Assembly (NCBI GenBank): GCA_027593035.1
Contig: JAQCJQ010000005.1
Coordinates: 1 to 46,195, forward strand
Reading direction: 5' to 3'
DNA from: Bacteroidota bacterium
GTDB lineage: Bacteria > Bacteroidota > Bacteroidia > Flavobacteriales_D > Sanyastnellaceae
DNA: 46,195 nucleotides
The notes below the pieces were generated by a model. That model was not told the DNA's origin, made no database searches, and saw nothing but the letters and a program-made list of their open reading frames with translations. This document shows, piece by piece, positions 9,500-15,570 of this stretch (positions are counted from its first letter, which is position 1; the number at the start of each line of letters is the position of its first letter). Made by a program: the position numbers and the translations under genes.

Positions 9500-10315
9500 C
9501 TAGAACATCAAGCCAACAAGCAATTCCAATTGCCCGGATTTTCCAGACATTTCCAAGGGTTGAGGTGCCGCATTCATGGTGACCTCATCGACTTGGTATA
9601 GAACACCGTCTTCAAAGGTGCCTCGGACCACACCAAAATCTTCATACTGAGTTCGAATGCCCACATTGTAACGGATGCCCAATGCCAATGCTGTCGTGCC
9701 CGTAAACCGCCGTTCCAATCCAAGCCCTACAATCAAAGCAGGACGGAACAAACGCGTTTGATCTGCTAAATCTACATCCACAGGCGGCCCTGGCAATTCA
9801 GAAGCCGTCAACACGGACTCCCAACCTTGGGTCGAGTCTTTCAGCGCCACTGCCGTCCGCATCGCCGTGCCTTCTGCCCGTACATTCAACCCCAATCCCA
9901 CGCCAAATTGCCCCCAATACGTTGTATAACCGATTTCCTTGGTCCGCATCTTGAAGGTCAAAGGCAACTCGACATATTGGAGTCTCTGAGTCAATTCAAC
10001 CCGATTGATTGTAGCATTGTCCTGGGAGAAATAGGAGATCACGCCACCCGTATGGAAGACGCTGATCCCCGTGCCAATGGCATACGTTTGCGTGAATTTG
10101 GCGTCGAAAATAAATCCGTAACCAAAGTGTGCGGAGGACTTGAAGGATTCGTGAGACAATTGCCGTGGGACCGAAAATCCCACATTGGGCGACAGGGTCA
10201 AGCCCAAATGAAAGCCCTGACCCCACGAAGCCGTGGCCGCGAGTACCATGATTCCAAAACAAACTCCTTTATAAGTCGTTGAGAGAAAAGTCAAAAAGCG
10301 ATGGGACTGTTTCAT
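9500..10315 (-). CDS. porT: PorT-like outer membrane beta-barrel protein
   Basis: 271 residues. Residues 1-33 form a signal peptide ending in SWGQ. The mature part alternates polar and hydrophobic residues as in a small outer membrane barrel and contains YVELPLTFKMRT, a phrase typical of the PorT/OMP_b-brl_2 family. PorT is an outer membrane protein needed for T9SS secretion of gingipains and adhesins. The neighbourhood, divergent from gldB and gldC with a 53-base gap, supports a T9SS role, but generic PorT-family barrels are common and the symbol is tentative. The start at 10315 keeps a full signal peptide. Confidence 0.7.
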   Translation of the reverse strand: MKQSHRFLTFLSTTYKGVCFGIMVLAATASWGQGFHLGLTLSPNVGFSVPRQLSHESFKSSAHFGYGFIFDAKFTQTYAIGTGISVFHTGGVISYFSQDNATINRVELTQRLQYVELPLTFKMRTKEIGYTTYWGQFGVGLGLNVRAEGTAMRTAVALKDSTQGWESVLTASELPGPPVDVDLADQTRLFRPALIVGLGLERRFTGTTALALGIRYNVGIRTQYEDFGVVRGTFEDGVLYQVDEVTMNAAPQPLEMSGKSGQLELLVGLMF

Positions 10316-10328
10316 CTTTGCGTTTGTC

Positions 10329-10336
10329 CAAAACTA
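10329..10336 (-). promoter_or_regulatory. Candidate -7 element for porT-like gene
   Basis: The minus strand reads TAGTTTTG, matching TAnnTTTG, 13 bases before the start codon. It implies a very short leader. No convincing -33 element is visible. Confidence 0.3.
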
Positions 10337-10368
10337 ACGCGGAAGATCCTGCGATATTCGAATTCAAC

Positions 10369-11433
10369 ATGCCAATTCTCACCAACGCTTGTTCAAGAAA
10401 GTGGCTCCAAGCCCTGTTTGCCTTCGGCATCGTTGCAAGCTTGCCAGCGTGTTCGAGCAATCCCTGGGAAGTCGACCCGGCCGATGTCACCTTGAACACC
10501 CCTTGGGAGCCCTTGGATTTCTTGACGCTACTACCCAATCTCCCTCAAGACAGCACAGATGCGCTCGCCTTTTACCAGGAGCGCGCCCGCGATTTTGGCC
10601 CCTATTATGTCGAGGACATCTTGCGCATTGGTCCTGCTGACAGCCTCCGAACAATTCAAGAATTGCGCGGGTTTGTCAGCCACCCTGAAGTTCATCCCAT
10701 TGCCGAAGCCATCGATTCTACAAGTGGAACCGCTGCACAGAAAGCCGTTCAATCCCAAACACTGGAAGCCGCCTTTAAGCGCTTCCACACGCATTTCCCT
10801 GAGGTCCCCACTCCCCAGCTAGTATGGATGAACAGCGGATTCAACCATGCCGTATATCCCACTCCGGAATATCTCGCGATTGGCCTCGAGTGGTTTTTAG
10901 GCGCGAACCATTCGGTCGTTCAATCCTTGCCGCCCCATATGTTTCCAGCTTACCAACGAGAACGAATGGAACCGGACCGCGTTGCGGCAACCGCCATGCG
11001 CGGCTGGCTGCTAGTTCACTTTAGCGATCCGTGGTACGCGCCCAAAACATGCGCTGATGAATTGCTTTTTTGGGGGAAAACACTCTTTATTTTGGAGCAA
11101 ATCATGCCCAACACCCCGGCACATCTGTTGATGGATTGGAGCGATACAGATTGGAGCTGGGCGCTTGAAAACGAACGTCAGGTATGGGTTGAACTGCAGC
11201 CACAGGGGGAATTGTTTGCGACCAATCGACTTGAGTTTGGACGCTGGTTCAACGAGGGTCCCTTTACCCGGACAGCCTCCATCCCGCAAGAAAGTCCCGA
11301 CCGCTTGGGAGCTTGGATTGGTTGGAATGCCGTACGTGATTACATGGATCAGCACCCCGAGACTTCACTCAACGAACTGATGCACATCACCGATCCACTT
11401 CCCGTGCTCAAAGCCTACCGACCGGACCGTTGA
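10369..11433 (+). CDS. gldB: Gliding motility lipoprotein GldB
   Basis: 354 residues from the ATG at 10369, chosen because it gives a proper lipoprotein signal: a basic head, a hydrophobic core and lipobox LPAC with the lipidated cysteine at residue 28. An upstream in-frame start would add 30 residues with no such signal. GldB is required for gliding in Flavobacterium and linked to T9SS function; its biochemical role is not established. Family traits here are the 350-residue length and the SGFNHAVYPTPEYLAIGLEWFLG block, followed by the MFPAYQRERM segment. It is followed after 30 bases by gldC, the usual pair. Confidence 0.88.
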   Translation: MPILTNACSRKWLQALFAFGIVASLPACSSNPWEVDPADVTLNTPWEPLDFLTLLPNLPQDSTDALAFYQERARDFGPYYVEDILRIGPADSLRTIQELRGFVSHPEVHPIAEAIDSTSGTAAQKAVQSQTLEAAFKRFHTHFPEVPTPQLVWMNSGFNHAVYPTPEYLAIGLEWFLGANHSVVQSLPPHMFPAYQRERMEPDRVAATAMRGWLLVHFSDPWYAPKTCADELLFWGKTLFILEQIMPNTPAHLLMDWSDTDWSWALENERQVWVELQPQGELFATNRLEFGRWFNEGPFTRTASIPQESPDRLGAWIGWNAVRDYMDQHPETSLNELMHITDPLPVLKAYRPDR

Positions 11434-11463
11434 TGTCCGAACTTTGCACCTATACTATTTACC

Positions 11464-11796
11464 ATGGTTGAATCCAACATCCGCATTACCGTCTCGACAG
11501 ACGAAAACAAAGTGCCTACCAAAATCATGTGGACTGCTGAAGATGGCAACGTCAACAACCGAGAAGCCAAGGCCATGGCGCTTTCCATGTGGGACGACAT
11601 CGATGGAACTGCTATGCGCATGGATCTGTGGACCAAGGAAATGAGCGTTGAGGAAATGCAGCACTTTGTTTGTCAAACCATGATGACGCTTGCGGACACC
11701 TTTGAGCGGGCGACAAGCGACACAGAACACGCTGGTGCCATTCGCGGATTTACCGAAGAATTGGCAAAGCGCCTTGGCGTATTGAAGAACGACTGA
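11464..11796 (+). CDS. gldC: Gliding motility protein GldC
   Basis: 110 residues, soluble, with no signal peptide. The pattern ITVSTDENKVPTKIMWTAED near the N terminus, followed by an acidic middle with a DLWTKEMSVEEM segment, fits GldC. In Flavobacterium, loss of GldC gives only a partial spreading defect, and it is thought to support GldB. It lies 30 bases after gldB and converges on engB with a 15-base gap. I see no terminator between them. Confidence 0.88.
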   Translation: MVESNIRITVSTDENKVPTKIMWTAEDGNVNNREAKAMALSMWDDIDGTAMRMDLWTKEMSVEEMQHFVCQTMMTLADTFERATSDTEHAGAIRGFTEELAKRLGVLKND

Positions 11797-11811
11797 ACAC
11801 CGGAAGGCGCT

Positions 11812-12432
11812 TTATAGGTTTTCGAACAAGGCGTTGGTTTGCTCAATGAATCGCAGCAGCTCATCCCTTCCATCACCCTTCTCAGCGCTGGTAATGTAAA
11901 CCGGCGGCATGCGCTGCCATTGCTTCAACATTTCCTTTTCATAATGCGGCAAGAAGGCTGCGCGCTCGGTTTGATTCAACTTATCCACTTTGGTGAAAAC
12001 CATCACAAAGGGCAGGTTGTTTTCTGCCATCCACGCCATGAACTCCATGTCCACTTTTTGCGGAGGATGACGACTATCCAAGAGCATCATCACACACATC
12101 AAGTTCGCTCGGCTCGTCAAAAACTGCTCACTTGTTCGTTGCCATTTGGTCCGGCTCGTCTTGCTCACCTTGGCATAGCCAAAACCAGGCAAATCAACCA
12201 GGTACCAGCACGTCTCTTTGTCCAAGTCGATCGCAAAGTGATTGATCAATTGGGTCTTGCCAGGAGTTCCAGAAATTTTTGCTAGGCTATTGCGGTGCGC
12301 CAGCATGTTGATCAAAGACGACTTCCCTACGTTGGATCGCCCAATGAAAGCATATTCCGGAAAATCTGGCGCCGGGCACTCTTTCGGGTGCGCACTCGAC
12401 TTCATGAATTCAGCAGTGTGTACGTCCATCAT
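11812..12432 (-). CDS. engB: Ribosome biogenesis GTPase EngB (YihA/YsxC)
   Basis: 206 residues. A TRAFAC-class GTPase for large ribosomal subunit assembly. The P loop GRSNVGKS is at residues 31-38, G3 is in VDLPGFGYAKV, and G4 is TKVD in VFTKVDKLN. The C-terminal TSAEKGDGRDEL segment is G5. The best start is the ATG at 12432, whose first base is the last base of the hydrolase stop (TGATG); the in-frame TTG one codon earlier lies inside that stop. This overlap implies coupled translation. Confidence 0.96.
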   Translation of the reverse strand: MMDVHTAEFMKSSAHPKECPAPDFPEYAFIGRSNVGKSSLINMLAHRNSLAKISGTPGKTQLINHFAIDLDKETCWYLVDLPGFGYAKVSKTSRTKWQRTSEQFLTSRANLMCVMMLLDSRHPPQKVDMEFMAWMAENNLPFVMVFTKVDKLNQTERAAFLPHYEKEMLKQWQRMPPVYITSAEKGDGRDELLRFIEQTNALFENL

Positions 12433-13208
12433 CAAACGTCTTTAGCAATTCCACGACTCACAAACCAAGCGTCCAATATCGCATTGAACTGCTTCGGGTG
12501 CTCCATCATCGGCGCGTGGCCGCATTCATCAATCCAAAACAATTCGCTGTCCGGGAATCCCGACTGGAACTCCTCCGCCACTGCCGGTGGGGTAATGATG
12601 TCATTGCGGCCCCAAATCAAACACACGGGAAGGGTCATGGCCGGCAAATCCTTGGACATGTTGTGTCGGATCGCGCTTTTGGCAATGGCCAGAATCCGCA
12701 AGATTTTCTCTCGGCTATTGACGGCGTCAAAACACTCATCAACCAACTCATCGGTCGCATGCTTGGGGTCAAAAAAAGTCACCGCGACTTTGTCCCGGAT
12801 GAACGTTTTGTCCTCACGACGCGGAAAACTGTTCCCGAAGGCATTCTCGTACAAGCCGCTGCTAGCCGTGAGCGTTAAGCTTGCGACGCGCTCCAAGTTG
12901 TCTCGTGTGAAGATCAAACCCACATGACCTCCTAAGCTATTACCGAGAAGGTGCACCTTACCGAGCTCGAGCTCATCGACAAACCCCTCAATGTGCTTGG
13001 CGATGTTTTTGGCACTCGTACTGAGCATCGGCAATTCATAAATCGGAAGCATCGGGATGATGACTCGAAAACGGCTCGAGAAATGATCAAACACGTCGGC
13101 GAAATTGCTCAACGCCCCAAAGAGACCATGCAACACAATGAGTGGCTCGCCACTCCCTGATTCCACGTATTTATACTCCCCGCGTTCAATGATGGTCGGT
13201 GTTTCCAT
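12432..13208 (-). CDS. Alpha/beta hydrolase
   Basis: 258 residues from the ATG at 13208; a longer open frame upstream runs through the dcw control region and is rejected. It has the alpha/beta hydrolase fold: the oxyanion HG motif in IVLHGLFGALSNF, the nucleophile elbow GNSLGG with Ser91, a late Asp in GRNDIITPP, and the catalytic His in DECGHAPMMEHP. There is no signal peptide. The substrate is unknown; relatives are often labelled by similarity to esterases or to MenH-like enzymes. It is transcribed away from mraZ and shares its stop with the engB start. A hydrolase next to engB and gldBC is, as far as I recall, also found in Flavobacterium. Confidence 0.88.
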   Translation of the reverse strand: METPTIIERGEYKYVESGSGEPLIVLHGLFGALSNFADVFDHFSSRFRVIIPMLPIYELPMLSTSAKNIAKHIEGFVDELELGKVHLLGNSLGGHVGLIFTRDNLERVASLTLTASSGLYENAFGNSFPRREDKTFIRDKVAVTFFDPKHATDELVDECFDAVNSREKILRILAIAKSAIRHNMSKDLPAMTLPVCLIWGRNDIITPPAVAEEFQSGFPDSELFWIDECGHAPMMEHPKQFNAILDAWFVSRGIAKDV

Positions 13209-13327
13209 GAATGATGTTTTGCGTCTAATTGACCTTGAAAAAAACACTTGTGCAAAGGAACACCATGATTTCTCTGGAATTCGAAGAAAAAATTGATGCT
13301 GTTCCACGTTCAAGTGTTCACAATTTC

Positions 13328-13336
13328 TGTGGATAA
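13328..13336 (-). promoter_or_regulatory. DnaA box
   Basis: TGTGGATAA on the plus strand is the exact reverse of the 9-base DnaA box TTATCCACA. It is in the control region between the hydrolase and mraZ. A one-mismatch copy, TTTTCCACA, is at 13424-13432, four bases before the first MraZ box. Two sites suggest possible DnaA-linked transcription rather than an origin. Confidence 0.5.
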
Positions 13337-13391
13337 CGTGTGAATAGCGAAAAAACCTGTCTGACAAGGCCAATCCGCAAGAGCCTGTCAA

Positions 13392-13417
13392 TGCTCAAAA
13401 ACACCTCTTTTTGAGCA
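13392..13417. repeat. Perfect inverted repeat in dcw control region
   Basis: Two perfect 10-base arms, TGCTCAAAAA and TTTTTGAGCA, flank the 6-base spacer CACCTC. It lies between divergent genes, upstream of both, so a terminator role is unlikely. The stem is AT-rich. It could be an operator for a dimeric regulator or a transcript hairpin. Confidence 0.6.
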
Positions 13418-13435
13418 AAAGACTTTTCCACAAAG

Positions 13436-13470
13436 TGGGAGAATGTGGTGATTAATGGGAGAATGTGGGA
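13436..13470 (+). promoter_or_regulatory. Four MraZ boxes (autoregulatory operator)
   Basis: Four boxes, TGGGA (13436), TGGTG (13446), TGGGA (13456) and TGGGA (13466), are each separated by exactly 5 bases, giving a 10-base period. This is the arrangement known for MraZ operators in Escherichia coli (TGGGN repeats with 5-base spacers). The last box ends 9 bases before a -7 element and 32 bases before the mraZ start, so bound MraZ would cover the -33 region. Autorepression of the dcw cluster is inferred from this position. Confidence 0.8.
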
Positions 13471-13479
13471 AATTCTAGA

Positions 13480-13487
13480 TATTTTTG
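13480..13487 (+). promoter_or_regulatory. Candidate -7 element of the dcw promoter
   Basis: TATTTTTG matches TAnnTTTG exactly and lies 15 bases before the mraZ ATG. The place of a -33 element is occupied by the third MraZ box, with no TTG there, so the promoter may be weak or differently arranged. Confidence 0.45.
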
Positions 13488-13502
13488 AAAAGCGAATCAG
13501 CC

Positions 13503-13988
13503 ATGCTCAATCTACTCGGAGAATACAAGTGTAAAATCGACGTCAAAGGACGCCTGATGTTTCCTGCACCACTCCGCCGGCAGCTCGAATTGATTCTGCA
13601 CCACGGATTGGTGGTAAACCGAGATATTTTTGAGGATTGCTTGGTCATTTACCCGCAACCGGAGTGGGACAAGGTCAACAAGGAGATGTCCCGATTGAGT
13701 CGATACAATCGGAAGCACCAACTCTTCCAACGGAAGTTCATGAAAGGGGCCACTCATGTGGAACTCGACGGCTCTGGTCGCGTCAACCTCCCTTCACTCC
13801 TGCTCGAGCACGCCGGGATCAATGCCAAAGAGGACAACGAGGTCATTGTGTCCGGGCTTGGTGAAAAAATCGAAATCTGGAGCAAGGCACGGTACAGCCA
13901 ATCTGTTCTTGACGACGCTGAAGATTTTGATTTCGGTGATTTGGCCGAAGAAGTCCGTCGAGACCTCGAACCCGGTAGCGAAAACTGA
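13503..13988 (+). CDS. mraZ: Transcriptional regulator MraZ
   Basis: 161 residues. MraZ has two AbrB-like SpoVT domains and forms a ring that binds direct repeats upstream of its own operon. Both halves are visible: LLGEYKCKIDVKGRLMFPAP at residues 3-22 and ATHVELDGSGRVNLPSLLLE in the second half. The ATG at 13503 gives the usual MLNLLGEY start; a TTG 18 bases upstream overlaps the -7 element and is rejected. It is the first gene of the dcw cluster, followed after 2 bases by rsmH. The array of four MraZ boxes directly upstream fits autoregulation. Confidence 0.96.
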   Translation: MLNLLGEYKCKIDVKGRLMFPAPLRRQLELILHHGLVVNRDIFEDCLVIYPQPEWDKVNKEMSRLSRYNRKHQLFQRKFMKGATHVELDGSGRVNLPSLLLEHAGINAKEDNEVIVSGLGEKIEIWSKARYSQSVLDDAEDFDFGDLAEEVRRDLEPGSEN

Positions 13989-13990
13989 GC

Positions 13991-14941
13991 ATGAGCAGCT
14001 CCGCCTACCACATCCCAGTTCTGCCCGAGGCCAGCCTCACAGGACTCGGAATCGGCACCCGACAACACGGTCTCTTTGTGGATGCCACATTTGGCGGAGG
14101 CGGTCACACGCGACTGATGCTCGATCGCCTGGACGACCGATCCAGCATCTATGGTTTTGACCAAGATCCCGACGCTCTCGCCAATGTCCCCGAAGACGCC
14201 CGCTTCCAATTGATTCCGGAAAATTTCCGTTTTATGCGCAACTTCCTTCGACTCGCTGGAGTGCGCAAGGTGGATGGGATTCTAGCCGATTTGGGCGTGT
14301 CCTCTCATCAATTCGACCAAGCAGAACGTGGCTTTTCCATTCGAGGAGAAGCGCCTTTGGACATGCGCATGAATCCCAAAGAAGGGAAGAGCGCTGCCGA
14401 CCTGATTGCGGACTGCTCGCCGGTGGAGTTGACTCGGATCTTCCGACAATACGGTGAAATCAAGCGGCCGGACAAAGCCGCATACGCCGTAGAAAGTGCC
14501 CGGCAGGCTCAACGCATTCACACCACGCGCCAACTCATGGATGCCCTCGTCGGCCAAGCCCCAAGAGGGCGCGAAAATAAGTTTTTCGCTCAGGTCTTTC
14601 AAGCGCTGCGCATCGAGGTCAATGACGAGATGGGCGCATTGCGTACACTGCTAGAATCTTCCTTGGACTTGTTGCCAGAAGGCGGCCGCCTCGTGGTCAT
14701 TTCTTACCACAGCCTCGAAGACCGATTGGTGAAGCATTTCATGCGATCGGGCAATTTTGAAGACGCCCTGCAACGCGACTTCAAAGGACAACTGCTCGCT
14801 CCATTTGACGTTTTATCACGCAAGGCCATCGTCGCGGAAGACGAAGAAATTGAAGCCAATCCGCGCGCTCGGAGCGCCCGTCTTCGCGTAGCTCAACGCA
14901 CCGGATATTCTCCGGACCCCTCCAATACGCACGCGGCATGA
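13991..14941 (+). CDS. rsmH: 16S rRNA m4C1402 methyltransferase RsmH
   Basis: 316 residues (MraW). It methylates N4 of C1402 of 16S rRNA using S-adenosylmethionine. Visible blocks are HIPVLPEASL at the N terminus, the SAM-binding VDATFGGGGHT, DGILADLGVSSHQFD, RGFSIRGEAPLDMRMN, and late in the protein VVISYHSLEDRLVKHFM. The C-terminal NPRARSARLRVAQRT is typical. It is placed between mraZ and ftsL as in most bacteria. Its TGA overlaps the ftsL ATG by 4 bases. Confidence 0.98.
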   Translation: MSSSAYHIPVLPEASLTGLGIGTRQHGLFVDATFGGGGHTRLMLDRLDDRSSIYGFDQDPDALANVPEDARFQLIPENFRFMRNFLRLAGVRKVDGILADLGVSSHQFDQAERGFSIRGEAPLDMRMNPKEGKSAADLIADCSPVELTRIFRQYGEIKRPDKAAYAVESARQAQRIHTTRQLMDALVGQAPRGRENKFFAQVFQALRIEVNDEMGALRTLLESSLDLLPEGGRLVVISYHSLEDRLVKHFMRSGNFEDALQRDFKGQLLAPFDVLSRKAIVAEDEEIEANPRARSARLRVAQRTGYSPDPSNTHAA

Positions 14942-15570
14942 AATCAATTTTCAACCGCCTGCTCCAACGCAAGGAGCCCAAAGCCATTTTGGCCCCAAAG
15001 GGGAATCGTGTGCTTTCCGAAAAAGAAGTGGCCGTCCAGCAAGAAAAACTGCAAACGCAGAGAACGCAGGAGTCCGCCAGACAGCGGGCCATCCTCTCCG
15101 CTCAGTCCAAAGGCCCGCGCAATCTTCCCAAAAACCAAATACCCGCTGAAGATCGCGTGGCAAAGCCATCGCTTTGGAAGCGCATCGCATCCAAACGACC
15201 CAAGCCCGATCCTCAAGCCCGCGCAGCGAAGCAAAAGAAAAACGCCATTGGACCGGTAATCCGAGATCTCCTCAGCGGTGAATTCTTGACGAAAGAAGGG
15301 GTAACACGCCACATTCCCTACCTGCTCTTCATGAGCGGATTGTTCGTGGCATACATCGCAATGGGTTATCAGTTCGAACGCATCGAACGCGAAAAGAGGA
15401 AAACAAAGGAGCAAATCGAAGAATTGAGCGCTGAATTCAAAACGCTTCAAGCGGACTTCGAAAGCCGCCTGCAACAAAGCAGCGTTGAGAAGAATATAGC
15501 CGCACTTGGCCTTATCCAGCCCGTCGAAGCGCCCTTCTTGCTCGAACAAATTCAGCCGGAGAAGCCATGA
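14938..15570 (+). CDS. ftsL: FtsL-like division protein with long N-terminal extension
   Basis: 210 residues. One membrane helix at about 126-144 is followed by a charged coiled coil at about 147-185, the FtsL layout: a bitopic divisome protein that joins FtsQ and activates FtsW/FtsI. The part from about residue 107, LLSGEFLTKEG then the helix, fits FtsL proteins of Bacteroidota. The first 100 residues are unusual: very basic, rich in Lys, Arg, Gln and Pro, and probably cytoplasmic and disordered. Identity rests mainly on topology and position between rsmH and ftsI. Both ends overlap neighbours by ATGA. Confidence 0.85.
   Translation: MKSIFNRLLQRKEPKAILAPKGNRVLSEKEVAVQQEKLQTQRTQESARQRAILSAQSKGPRNLPKNQIPAEDRVAKPSLWKRIASKRPKPDPQARAAKQKKNAIGPVIRDLLSGEFLTKEGVTRHIPYLLFMSGLFVAYIAMGYQFERIEREKRKTKEQIEELSAEFKTLQADFESRLQQSSVEKNIAALGLIQPVEAPFLLEQIQPEKP

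Noticed and set aside
13300-13315. parS site for ParB
   Set aside because: The left arm is perfect but the right arm does not complete the palindrome; only 12 of 16 positions agree.
13209-13391. Longer alpha/beta hydrolase starting at 13391
   Set aside because: The extra 61 residues have no hydrolase homology by eye and would cover the DnaA box region; the ATG at 13208 gives the normal N terminus.
13209-13502. Chromosomal replication origin
   Set aside because: Only one exact DnaA box and one near-match, no box cluster, no clear AT-rich unwinding element and no dnaA or dnaN nearby.
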